A stretch of DNA of 33,929 nt, taken from contig JANYLR010000064.1 of NCBI GenBank assembly GCA_025363715.1, positions 1 to 33,929 on the forward strand, read 5' to 3'. How positions within the stretch are numbered: position 1 is the first letter of the stretch; every line of letters starts with the position of its first letter. Positions 1 to 8,800 of this stretch are shown here, one piece after another. Below the pieces are notes generated by a model. That model saw only the letters and a list, made by a program, of their open reading frames with translations, did not search any database and was not told the origin of the DNA. The position numbers were made by a program, and so were the translations under genes. This DNA is from Holophagaceae bacterium (lineage in GTDB: Bacteria; Acidobacteriota; Holophagae; Holophagales; Holophagaceae).

Positions 1-11
1 TTCTCACTCGG

Positions 12-269
12 GGGTGTGCCACTCGATTTTGGCAGCGTCCCTCCTCCGCCCCGTAGGGGCACGGGTTCATAGCCAGGGGCGGTACTCCGCCCCTGGACTA
101 CGGCGCTTCAACCCGACCTTCGCCCCGAATCGGGCGAGGGACCGCCGCCCCCTCCGGGGCGGGAACCTCTGGCGGATTCTATGTCCAGGGCCGGGGTACC
201 GCCCCTGGCTATGAACCCGTGCCCCTACGGGGCGTATGAGGGACGCTGCCAAAAGCGAGTGGCACACCC
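12..269. repeat. Long imperfect inverted repeat (MITE/REP-like element)
   Basis: Bases 12-98 are the reverse complement of 183-269 with about five mismatches over 87 positions (near 26, 44, 46, 86 and 90). The 84-bp centre holds further small stems, for example CCGCCCC/GGGGCGG at 145-162. Both strands therefore encode near-identical spurious 66-residue reading frames, which I do not regard as genes. The element sits immediately upstream of the eCIS operon. It could be a non-autonomous mobile element or a dispersed palindromic repeat; no transposase is visible here. Confidence 0.85.
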
Positions 270-281
270 TCTCCCGGAAGT

Positions 282-310
282 CACACTTTGCTCCCGGGAA
301 ATGCTATCAT
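282..310 (+). promoter_or_regulatory. Possible extended -10 promoter for the eCIS operon
   Basis: TGCTATCAT at 302-310 resembles an extended -10 element (TGnTATnnT, hexamer 305-310). The -35 region 17 bases upstream (CACACT) is poor. A start near 317 would leave a leader of about 40 bases before the ATG at 360. I looked for a sigma-54 -24/-12 pair (GG-N10-GC) here and did not find one with correct spacing. Confidence 0.3.
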
Positions 311-359
311 GACCCTGCAAGATGGGTTAGCGAAACGGATACACCTGGAGAGAGCGACG

Positions 360-890
360 ATGCCCACGTTCCCCGTCAACCCGTCGCGCTTCGACCCCTA
401 CAAGAACTTCAAGTTCCGGGTGAAATGGGAGGGTCGCTACGTTGCCGGCGTCAGCAAAGTGAGTGGACTCAAGCGCACTACGGAAGTGGTGAAGCACCGT
501 GAGGGTGGAGATCCCAGCACTACCCGGAAATCGCCGGGCCGCACCGAGTACGACGCCATCACCGTGGAACGCGGCGTCACCCACGATGTGGAATTCGAGC
601 GCTGGGCCAACAAGGTCTGGCATCTCGGCGGCGGACTGGGCGCCGAAGTCTCCCTGAAGGACTTCCGCAAGGACGTCATTCTCGAGGTCTACAACGAAGC
701 CGGCCAGTTGGTCATCGCCTACAAGCTCTACCGGTGCTGGGTCTCGGAGTACCAGGCCTTGCCCGATCTCGATGCCAACGCCAACGCCGTGGCCATCCAG
801 CACATCAAGTTCGAGAACGAAGGATGGGAACGCGACGTAGATGTGACCGAGCCCACCGAACCCACCTTCGCCGAACCTCCCGTCGGGTGA
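360..890 (+). CDS. eCIS inner tube protein (gp19/Pvc1-Pvc5-like)
   Basis: This 176-residue protein matches the T4 gp19-type tail tube family used by contractile injection systems to build the inner tube. Visible family hallmarks are the N-terminal YKNFKFRV strand, the GLKRTTEVVKHREGGD segment, and the later TVERGVTHD and FENEGWERD segments. The ATG at 360 was chosen over upstream in-frame starts because GGAGAGA at 347-353 sits at proper Shine-Dalgarno spacing. It opens the operon. PVC-type systems usually carry two or more tube paralogues plus sheath genes; only this one tube gene lies in the window, so others may be upstream. A short acidic, proline-containing tail (EPTEPTFAEPP) follows the fold. 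Confidence 0.88.
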   Translation: MPTFPVNPSRFDPYKNFKFRVKWEGRYVAGVSKVSGLKRTTEVVKHREGGDPSTTRKSPGRTEYDAITVERGVTHDVEFERWANKVWHLGGGLGAEVSLKDFRKDVILEVYNEAGQLVIAYKLYRCWVSEYQALPDLDANANAVAIQHIKFENEGWERDVDVTEPTEPTFAEPPVG

Positions 891-896
891 GGAACC

Positions 897-1616
897 ATGT
901 CCACCCTCGGCGCCTCGGAATTGCTCCAGGTATGGGAACGCGGCCAAAGCTTGCGGGCCCCGGAGCGGGCCCTGCTCCTGCTGGATGCCACCGCCCCGGC
1001 GACCTCTCCTGGGGATCTCCCGGTCGGGCAGCGGGATGGGCAGCTGCTGGCGCTGCGGGAACGGCTGTTTGGTCGCGGGATGGTTTCGATCATGGCCTGT
1101 CCGGGTTGCGGCGAAAAGCTGGAGCTGTCCCTGGATACCCGCCAGTTCACGGTTTCAGGAGATTCCCCCAAGGAACTCCTGCTTGAACGGGGAGGGTTCC
1201 GGATCCGGTTCCGGGTTCCCATCGGGGCAGATCTGGTGGCCTGCGCCGCCGAGTCCGGCGTGGCTGCGGCAGAGCGCCAGCTGCTGCGGCGCTGCCTTCT
1301 GGAAACCAGCCTCCACGAGCACTCCATCGACGCCGATGACCTGCCCGAGGACCTGGTCGAAGGGCTGACCCAGGCCATGGCTGAGGTTGATCCGGGTGCG
1401 GATTTGCAGGTCTCGGCCACTTGCCCCGCCTGCGAATGCCGCTGGGAGTCAACCTTCGATATCGTCACCTTCCTGTGGACCGAGTTGCAGGACTGGGCCA
1501 TCCGCGTGCTGCGCGACGTGCACGCGCTGGCCTCGGTCTATGGGTGGACCGAGCGGGAGGTCCTTGAGCTCAGTCCCTGGCGCCGGCGCCTCTACCTCCA
1601 GCTGGTGGGGCGATGA
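897..1616 (+). CDS. gp26-like baseplate protein with two Cys-pair motifs
   Basis: The 239-residue product resembles the T4 gp26-type baseplate family found next to eCIS tube genes. The conserved opening LLQVWERG and the leucine-rich ERALLLL helix are visible. Two knuckle-like pairs stand out: CPGC at residues 68-71 and CPAC plus a further Cys at 176-181. Together they could bind one zinc ion. It starts six bases after the tube gene and overlaps the next gene by ATGA, so it is translationally coupled. A role in baseplate assembly or as a wedge/hub chaperone is inferred from family and position. Confidence 0.7.
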   Translation: MSTLGASELLQVWERGQSLRAPERALLLLDATAPATSPGDLPVGQRDGQLLALRERLFGRGMVSIMACPGCGEKLELSLDTRQFTVSGDSPKELLLERGGFRIRFRVPIGADLVACAAESGVAAAERQLLRRCLLETSLHEHSIDADDLPEDLVEGLTQAMAEVDPGADLQVSATCPACECRWESTFDIVTFLWTELQDWAIRVLRDVHALASVYGWTEREVLELSPWRRRLYLQLVGR

Positions 1617-2302
1617 ACCCTTTCCTTCAACGACTCGCCGCGAGGAGTCTTGAGGCACTGCCGGTGCTTCAGCCCCGCCGCGCGTCCCGGTTCGAGGCCA
1701 CGGAGCCCTCCGGAGGACCCGAGGTGATCGCGGAAACCGAATCCAGCCCGGCCGCCAGAACGACCGCGGCTTCCGTGGCATTCCAGGAAATGGCTCTGCC
1801 CGCGCCGAAGCCCGCTTCACTGGAGGCCGCAGGCCCCCCGCCCCCCCGGCGGGATTCCGATAGGACGAAGCCCCTGATTTTTTCCCTTCCAGAGCCGGCC
1901 CAAAAAACCCCTGCTTCCGGAGATGTGGTCCCCCGAGGTCATGCGCCACTCCTGGCTGCTCCCGAATCATCGATCCTGCTTCAGCCGGTGCGGGTTCCCG
2001 GCCCTGCACCCGAATCCTGGAAGCCCCTCGCTGAACCCATCCGGGAGGTGCAGCCCCTCCTGGTCGAATCCTCCCGCACGCTGATGCTGGCCGACCTGCC
2101 CCAACAGCAGCGACCCGGAGGCCTTGCGCCCACCCTGCCCTCCTCGACGGAACACCGGGAGGATATCCATATCAGCATCGGGCGCATCGAAATCCGTGCC
2201 ATCCCATCCAAGGTTGCCCAGGAGCCCCGAAGGATCCAGGAAGGCGCGCCCTCTACCCTCGATACCTACCTCCAGCAGCGCGGTAGCAGGAGGACCCCGT
2301 GA
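1613..2302 (+). CDS. Proline-rich conserved eCIS accessory protein
   Basis: This 229-residue protein is mostly low-complexity (Pro, Ala, Glu, Arg, Ser) with no recognisable fold until the end, where IHISIGRIEIRA appears near residue 187. That short beta motif recurs in small proteins encoded beside DUF4255 genes in eCIS loci. The gene overlaps its neighbours by ATGA at the start and GTGA at the end. A C7 run near 1841-1847 could be prone to slippage, but the frame remains open. Function is unknown; a flexible linker or assembly-cap partner is possible. It is too short and not helical enough to be the tape-measure protein. Confidence 0.7.
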   Translation: MNPFLQRLAARSLEALPVLQPRRASRFEATEPSGGPEVIAETESSPAARTTAASVAFQEMALPAPKPASLEAAGPPPPRRDSDRTKPLIFSLPEPAQKTPASGDVVPRGHAPLLAAPESSILLQPVRVPGPAPESWKPLAEPIREVQPLLVESSRTLMLADLPQQQRPGGLAPTLPSSTEHREDIHISIGRIEIRAIPSKVAQEPRRIQEGAPSTLDTYLQQRGSRRTP

Positions 2303-3537
2303 GCAACTCCCTGGCCATCGCTGCGGTCACCGCCACGCTGCGGAACCTGCTCGATTCCAAGATCAACGCCAGCCTGGCGGACGACCCCGCCACGGATCCG
2401 GGACTCGCAGGCACCGGCATCACCACCAAGGCCCTCGACAAGGCCCGAACCGGAAGCAGCAACCAGGTGAATCTCTTTCTGTTCCAGACCGCCCCGAACT
2501 CGGCCTGGCAGAACCGGGATCTCCCCCAGCAGACCAAACCCAATGAGCAGGGACGGCCCCCCTTGGCCCTGGTCCTCCACTACCTTGTCACCGCCTACGG
2601 TGCCGGCGATGACGATCAGATGGGCCACCGGCTTCTGGGCCGTTCCATGAGCGTGCTGCACGATCATGCCGTGCTGGGCCAGACGGAGATCCGGGCAGCC
2701 CTGGCGGGCAACGATCTGGCCGATCAGATCGACCGGGTGCGCATCGTGCCCTTGGCCCTCTCCGTGGAGGAGATCTCCAAGCTCTGGACGGTCTTCCAGG
2801 CGCCCTACCGCATCTCCGCGGCCTACCAGATCTCGGCGGTGCTCATCGATAGCAATGTGCCCGCCAAGGCGGCTCTGCCGGTGCTGAAGCGGGGCTCGGA
2901 TAACCGGGGCGTGGGCAGCCAGGCCAGTCTGGATTCCCCCTATCCGAATCTCACAGCCATCGGCCTTCCCGCCAACCAGCCCTGCCTCCGGCTGGGGCAG
3001 ACGGCACAGCTTGTGGGTGCGAAGCTAGAGGGCACGGGCCAGGGGATCCTCCTGCAACATTCGCGCTGGGATGCTGGCGTGGAAATTCCGCCCACGGGAA
3101 CTCCCACAGACACCGAGATCGATGTGGTAATCCCCAACATGCCGGCCAGCTGGCCCGCGGGGTTCTACCTCGCCTCTGCGTTGGTGCAGCGCCCGACCGA
3201 AACCTATCGCCGCAGCACCAATGAACTCCCCCTGATGGTGGCACCCGTCATCACCTCCGCCCTGCCCCTTACCGCCACCGTGGGATCCACCCTGGCCCTC
3301 AGTTGCAGCCCCGAAGTGCTCTCCTCCCAGCGGGCCTCGCTCTTCGTCGGTGACCGGGAGGTCCCGGCCCAGGCCCATCCCTCCCAAACCTCCAGCCTCG
3401 GCTTCGCGCTGCCCCCGGATCTCTCGGGCACCTATTTCATCCGCCTGCGGGTGGACGGCATCGACAGCCAGCTGGTGCTGGATTACGGCGCGGCGGCCCC
3501 CGCCTTCGATCCGCTGCAGAAGGTGACCATCTCATGA
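2299..3537 (+). CDS. DUF4255 protein, Pvc16-like tube terminator
   Basis: The 412-residue product begins at a GTG that overlaps the previous stop. Residues 1 to about 190 look like DUF4255, the domain of Pvc16/Afp16, which caps the tube-sheath complex and ends polymerisation. Hallmarks are LAIAAVTATLRNLL, VNLFLFQTAPNSAWQNRDLP, and LALVLHYLVTAYG followed by LLGRSMSVLHD. The remaining C-terminal half is beta-rich and may contain Ig/IPT-like folds, an extension beyond the minimal capping domain. It is coupled by ATGA to the ATPase gene, matching the Pvc15-Pvc16 neighbourhood but in reverse order. Confidence 0.85.
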   Translation: MSNSLAIAAVTATLRNLLDSKINASLADDPATDPGLAGTGITTKALDKARTGSSNQVNLFLFQTAPNSAWQNRDLPQQTKPNEQGRPPLALVLHYLVTAYGAGDDDQMGHRLLGRSMSVLHDHAVLGQTEIRAALAGNDLADQIDRVRIVPLALSVEEISKLWTVFQAPYRISAAYQISAVLIDSNVPAKAALPVLKRGSDNRGVGSQASLDSPYPNLTAIGLPANQPCLRLGQTAQLVGAKLEGTGQGILLQHSRWDAGVEIPPTGTPTDTEIDVVIPNMPASWPAGFYLASALVQRPTETYRRSTNELPLMVAPVITSALPLTATVGSTLALSCSPEVLSSQRASLFVGDREVPAQAHPSQTSSLGFALPPDLSGTYFIRLRVDGIDSQLVLDYGAAAPAFDPLQKVTIS

Positions 3538-5612
3538 GCGACCTGGAGCGATGGCACGCGGGCAATGAAGCCCATCTGAGCGCCTCCTTGAGCTGGCTGA
3601 GGCTGCGTTTCACGATATTGATCCAGGCCACGGAAGAGGCTGGAACGGGAGTCTTGGGGGCTGCGCCCTCTGCCGAGACCGCGAAGGCGCCCTGGTGGAG
3701 GTTCGAATCCGGAAAGGCTTCCCGCAACAGCGTCGGGCCAGCCTTCCTGAAGGAGAACCCGGACCAGCTCCAGACGCGCGTCACCCAGGCGAATCAGGCC
3801 GCGGTGGACGCCGCGCAGTCCATGGATCCTCCACCCGCGCTACCCATGCTGGCTCGGCGCTTTGGCCTCTCCAACTTCGAACAGCAGGTCCTGCTGCTCT
3901 GCGCAGCCATGGAACTGGATCCCCTGGCGGCCTCCCTGTGCGCCCACGCCCACGGCGACCCATCCAAGGCCCACCCCACCTTTGCGCTGGCCATGTCCCT
4001 CTTCGAGAACCCCGCCTGGGATGCCCTCTCTCCCGAGCGGCCCTTGCGCTACTGGAAATTGCTGGAGATCCATCAGCCCGGCGCCCTCCCCCTCACCGCC
4101 AGTCCCCTTCGCCTCGATGAGCGGATCCTCAACCTGTTGAAGGGCCTGAGCCACCTGGACGATCGCCTGGCCCTGTACCTGGAGCCCATGGATGCCGACC
4201 CTGAGGCTCTGCCCACCTCCCATCAGGTGAGTGCCGATCGGATTCTGCACCTCCTGCGGCCCTCCGCCCAGCTTCCAGTGGTCCAGCTTCCGGGTCCCCA
4301 TGGACCCAGCAAGCTGCAGGTGGCCACCCAGGTGGCCTCGGCCCTGGGATTGCAGCTCTATCGGCTGCCTGCCGAGTTGATTCCAGCGCAGCCTGGGGAT
4401 CTCGAGACCTTCCTCCGGCTTTGGCAGCGGGAGCTGCGGCTCCTGCCCGTGGGGATGTACGTGGACGCGAGTGGCACCAGCACTCCCGCTCTCCAGACCT
4501 TCCTGAACCGCTGCGGCGGCCTTTGCTTCCTGGATACCCGTGAATCCCTCCACCTTCCCGGCAGCGCGGTGGCTGATATCGCGAAGCCCACCCACGCCGA
4601 ACAGCAAGCCGCCTGGGCCCAGGCCCTCGGCGATCACGCGGGCGAAAGTCCCGCCCTCCTGGGAGGGCAGTTTCGCCTTGGCCTGCAGGATATCCGCGGC
4701 ATCGCCACGAACGCCCTGGCGGATCCTTCCGGAGATCCGCACCGGAAGCTGTGGGAGGCCTGCCTCCAGGCCAGCCGGCCCCAGATGGACGCCCTGGCCC
4801 AACGCCTCAACCCCCTGGCCACCTGGGACGACCTGGTCCTTCCGGATCACGAGATGGGACTGCTCCGGCAGATTGCCGGGCAGGTTTCCAACCGGATGGC
4901 GGTCTTCGAGGAGGGCGGCTTCGGTGAGCGCATGAACCGCGGCTTCGGCATCTCCGCGCTGTTCGCGGGCGAGAGCGGCACTGGCAAGACCATGGCCGCC
5001 GAGGTCATCGCCAACGCCCTGAGGATGAACCTCTACCGTATCGACCTTTCCGCGGTGGTGAGCAAGTACATCGGCGAAACGGAAAAGAACCTCCGCTTGC
5101 TCTTCGACGCGGCGGAAGATGGCGGCGCCATCCTTTTCTTCGACGAGGCGGATGCCCTCTTCGGCAAGCGCAGCGAGGTGAAGGATAGCCACGACCGCTA
5201 CGCCAACATCGAGATCAACTACCTGCTGCAGCGGATGGAGGCCTTCCAGGGCCTGGCCATCCTTGCCACCAACATGAAGGCCTCCCTCGATTCGGCCTTC
5301 ATGCGCCGCCTGCGCTTCGTAGTGAATTTCCCCTATCCCGGGGCCGCCGAAAGGCGGCAGATGTGGGAGAAGGTCTTCCCACCCAAGACCCAGACCGAAG
5401 GCCTCGACTTCCACCGTCTGGCCCGGCTCAATGTGGCGGGCGGCAACATCCACACCATCGCGCTGAACGCGGCCTTCCTGGCCGCCTCGGCGAAGGTGCC
5501 GGTGTCCATGGAACACGTGCTGGAGGCTGCCCGGGCCGAATTCAAGAAGCTGGATCGGCCGCTGAACGAGACCGATTTTCGCGTGCCCACCCTCATCAAG
5601 GGGACGGCATGA
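3534..5612 (+). CDS. AAA+ ATPase, Pvc15/Afp15-like
   Basis: This 692-residue protein has a long N-terminal helical region and a C-terminal AAA+ module. Walker A is GESGTGKT at residues 479-486, Walker B is ILFFDEAD with the acidic pair at 537-538, and a RR pair in AFMRRLRF lies in the expected arginine-finger region. In PVC and Afp, this ATPase is needed for particle assembly or for loading cargo into the tube. Here it sits just ahead of one small conserved gene and the two cargo genes, which fits a loading role. The start is the ATG of an ATGA overlap with the DUF4255 gene. Confidence 0.92.
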   Translation: MSDLERWHAGNEAHLSASLSWLRLRFTILIQATEEAGTGVLGAAPSAETAKAPWWRFESGKASRNSVGPAFLKENPDQLQTRVTQANQAAVDAAQSMDPPPALPMLARRFGLSNFEQQVLLLCAAMELDPLAASLCAHAHGDPSKAHPTFALAMSLFENPAWDALSPERPLRYWKLLEIHQPGALPLTASPLRLDERILNLLKGLSHLDDRLALYLEPMDADPEALPTSHQVSADRILHLLRPSAQLPVVQLPGPHGPSKLQVATQVASALGLQLYRLPAELIPAQPGDLETFLRLWQRELRLLPVGMYVDASGTSTPALQTFLNRCGGLCFLDTRESLHLPGSAVADIAKPTHAEQQAAWAQALGDHAGESPALLGGQFRLGLQDIRGIATNALADPSGDPHRKLWEACLQASRPQMDALAQRLNPLATWDDLVLPDHEMGLLRQIAGQVSNRMAVFEEGGFGERMNRGFGISALFAGESGTGKTMAAEVIANALRMNLYRIDLSAVVSKYIGETEKNLRLLFDAAEDGGAILFFDEADALFGKRSEVKDSHDRYANIEINYLLQRMEAFQGLAILATNMKASLDSAFMRRLRFVVNFPYPGAAERRQMWEKVFPPKTQTEGLDFHRLARLNVAGGNIHTIALNAAFLAASAKVPVSMEHVLEAARAEFKKLDRPLNETDFRVPTLIKGTA

Positions 5613-5878
5613 GCATCCAGCTCCGCATCGACCACCTGGTGCTGGAAGGCACCGCCCTGACACCGAGGGACACTTCCCGCCTGCAGGCCGCCCTCGGGGC
5701 AGAATTGGCGGAGCTCCTCCAGGAGTGGAAACTCCATCCTGGCCTGGCCCAGGGCATCGCGGTGCCCAATCTGCCGGTTGCGGCCATGCCACTGCCCGCC
5801 TCGGTCAGTCCCTCGAACCTGGGGCGGCAGATCGCCCGGAGCCTGGCCGGATCACTCGTCCCAGAGGATCGGTCATGA
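5609..5878 (+). CDS. Small conserved eCIS protein
   Basis: The 89-residue product starts at the ATGA overlap with the ATPase stop and ends overlapping the first cargo gene. Its opening LRIDHLVLEG resembles a conserved beta-strand start seen in small proteins placed between the ATPase and cargo genes of other eCIS loci. A helix (LQAALGAELAELLQEW) and a second helical end follow. No enzyme motif is present. A chaperone or adaptor role for the downstream cargo is plausible from position only. A longer in-frame upstream extension exists, but it lies inside the ATPase gene and lacks support. Confidence 0.75.
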   Translation: MSIQLRIDHLVLEGTALTPRDTSRLQAALGAELAELLQEWKLHPGLAQGIAVPNLPVAAMPLPASVSPSNLGRQIARSLAGSLVPEDRS

Positions 5879-8800
5879 GTGGCACGACGCTGCAGCTATC
5901 GATCGCCCCAGCGGCGAAAGTTCCCTTGCAGAGACTCAACGGTCTGAGGCTCCAGCGACAGTGCGGCTGCGGAACCCATTCCTCGGGCGGCGGCGACTGC
6001 GAATCGTGCAAGAAAAAACTCCAGCGCAAAAGCATCGGCCATGAACCGGCGGTACAGCCACCGGGGAGGGTCGGCCAGGCGCTGGGCAGCTCCGGGGTTC
6101 CCCTCGATGCCCAGACGCGATCCTTTCTCGAGCCCCGGTTCGCCCAGGACTTCAGCCGGGTGCGGGTCCACACGGACGACGCCGCGGCGAACTCGGCGAG
6201 ATCCCTGAATGCGGTGGCCTATACCGTGGGCCGGGATCTGGTCTTCGGCAGCAATCAGTACCGTCCCCGCACCAAGCCAGGGCTTCAGCTGCTGGCCCAC
6301 GAGCTGGCCCATGTGGTGCAGCAGGGCTTCCGTTCAGCGGAATCCACGGGCGAGGTGGAAATCGGACAACCCCAGGACGCGGCCGAACGGGAGGCGGATG
6401 CGGTGGCCGATCATGTGCTGGACCGCTCCGTCCACACCTCCGTGGTGACCCCGGCCCCGATCATCCGGCGCAAGGTGGCCAAGGAATTTCCCACCATCAT
6501 CGATGACCTGACCTACGGACTGTTCGACTGGGCCATCACGGACGCCGAAGCGCACCAAGTGCTGACCATTCTCCTGGGCCTCGATCCAACGGATCTGGCT
6601 GACACCGTCGCCGCCATGGACCGGGAGGGTCTCACTCAGCGCTTCCTGGATGAATTGCCCGAGAAGGATACCAAGGCCCACGAAGACTTCCTGCACAAGG
6701 TGGCGCATATGCGGTCCTGGTCCGAGAAGGGACCGGACAACAAGCCGAAAACACGCAAGGGCTCCTGTGATCCGAAGCAGGCCAAGGAGATCGACGAGGC
6801 CCACGCCCTGGGCAAGACCTGGCTGGACCAGGCCATCCAGAAAGTGGACACCCTGAAGGCCGCGCCCAAGGATCCCAAGCAGCAGCCCATGCTGAGCATC
6901 TTCAACAAGCACTTCAACAGCACGGATTCCAAGGTCATCGAGTACGTCCACGGCATCCTTCAGGGCATCCGGGCGGATCTTGAGAAGTGGGACCTCATTC
7001 AATTGGATTGTTTCGGGGAATGGGACCCCTCCTGTCATGCCGCCGGGGCCTATGCCATCGGAGGCAGCCATCCCTCAGTGGTGTTCTGCGCGAACTACTT
7101 CGATGACGACGCTCCCGGCCGGGCCCGCACCCTCGTGCACGAGGTCGCCCACATCCAGCCCGGCGTGGCCCATATCACGGACCGGGCCTACAAGAGCGAC
7201 CGTCTGGTCAAACAGCTGCACCCCGAAGAGGCCATGACCAATGCCGATTCCTATGCCCTGCTGGTGAGAAACCTCGCCACCGGAGAGAACGCTTCTCGCC
7301 CGGTCGTGGACGAATTCCAGGACTGCCCCGAAGCCTGGAGGAAGCTCCTGGAAGCCGCGGCGGCGAGGGTGCAGCGGGCCAACCGGAACACGCAGGTCTG
7401 GTTCACCAAGATCACGCCCGCGACCGTGAAGACGAACCTGAATGCCCAGGAGCTGGGCTGGCTGGGAGGCATTGACGAGAAAACGATCGAGAAGGCCCAG
7501 AAGACCTTCGACGAGGCAGAAAAGAAATTCGGTGAACCCATCACCTTCGAGTGCGAACCCGATGCTGGCGGGCGTTGCGATGAGAGCAGCCTCTACTGGT
7601 ATGCCCTGGGCGATCTCCACGTTTGCCCTTCCTGGACCAAGCTGGGCGATCAGGAGCGGGAGATTACCCTGCTGGCAGGCTATTACGGCTACATCGGCGA
7701 AGGGGACAACACCAGCCGACGGAGACAGCTCGCGCAGGTGGCCACCAGCGTTTCAGGAAGAATCTGGGCGGCACCGGCCCTCAACCAGGTGCTAAGTGGC
7801 TCGGCCGCCTGGACCACGGACATGCTCGAAGTCCAAGTGGCGCCGCGGCAGCCCGCCATCCCCGGCCGCCTCGCCTACTATGAGAACGGATTCCTCCACC
7901 AGAAAATGTCCGCGGAGTTGCCGATTTATCTGGGCGCCTCCTGCGGCACGGCATCTCTCACGTTCAGGCAACGGCTGGCTTTCCTGGTGGACGACGCGAA
8001 GGACGCCCGGCCACAGCCCTTCCTACCACCCAGGCTCAAGGCCGAGTTCGTGTTCACCACACCCCAGGGGCCCCAGGCCTGGTCCTACGAGGACCGTCGC
8101 CCAATCTACGAAGGGCCCGGAACACCCCTGCGGCACCAACTCCCGGATCCCATCGATATCCCGCTCCCCAAGAACGGGACGCTCCATAGCCGCGTCTCGA
8201 TGGAGGATCCCACGGCCGGCATCACCCGGGTCTACGAGGACGACCTGGGCGTGAAGCCGGATCCCTGCCCCAAGGTGGCCAGCGCCAAGGATCCGAGGCC
8301 CGCGGTCCTGCCCGCGGACCGGGCCTTCGCGAAACAACTGACCAAGCTGGTCGCGGACACCCACACCAAGATCGACACGCTGCTCCAGGCCCCGCCCCCG
8401 AAGGATGACGCCTGGGCCACCCCCGCAAACCCCAACGTGGCCGCGGTGACGGGCCTGCTCGACAGCCTTGAGTGGGACCTGGAGACCGACGGCATCGTGC
8501 TGCGCTTCGACCAGCCTCTCGGCACCAAGGCCAACGCCCGCTACGACGTGCTGCAGGGCGAAATGCACCTCAAGCCTCCGACGGCCATGGATCCCGCCGA
8601 GGAGGTGGTGGACCTCGTGCACGAATACACCCACCAGCGGCAGGACAAGGCCGCCGAAGGAAAGCTCATCGACCAGAAGACCCCTACGGTCTTCGACAAG
8701 GAGGTGGACCTCCAGCAGGAGATCGAGGCCCGGCGGCAGGAGACCTACTTCACGCGGCTGATGCTGCTGGCCGGGGTCAAGTTCGGGCCCAAGGCAAATG

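Noticed and set aside
14..267. Two mirror-image 66-residue reading frames on opposite strands
   Set aside because: They arise from the inverted repeat itself; no ribosome binding site or domain supports either.
255..300. Possible sigma-54 promoter upstream of the tube gene
   Set aside because: GG and GC doublets are present, but the spacing is 12 rather than 10 bases.
3840..5792. 650-residue minus-strand open frame opposite the ATPase gene
   Set aside because: It is a shadow of the GC-rich ATPase gene; its composition is Gly/Gln/His/Leu-rich without motifs.
6005..6020. A6 run in the Lys stretch of the first cargo gene, repeated in the second near 9353
   Set aside because: It could allow transcriptional slippage, but no useful alternative frame was seen; Lys codons explain it.
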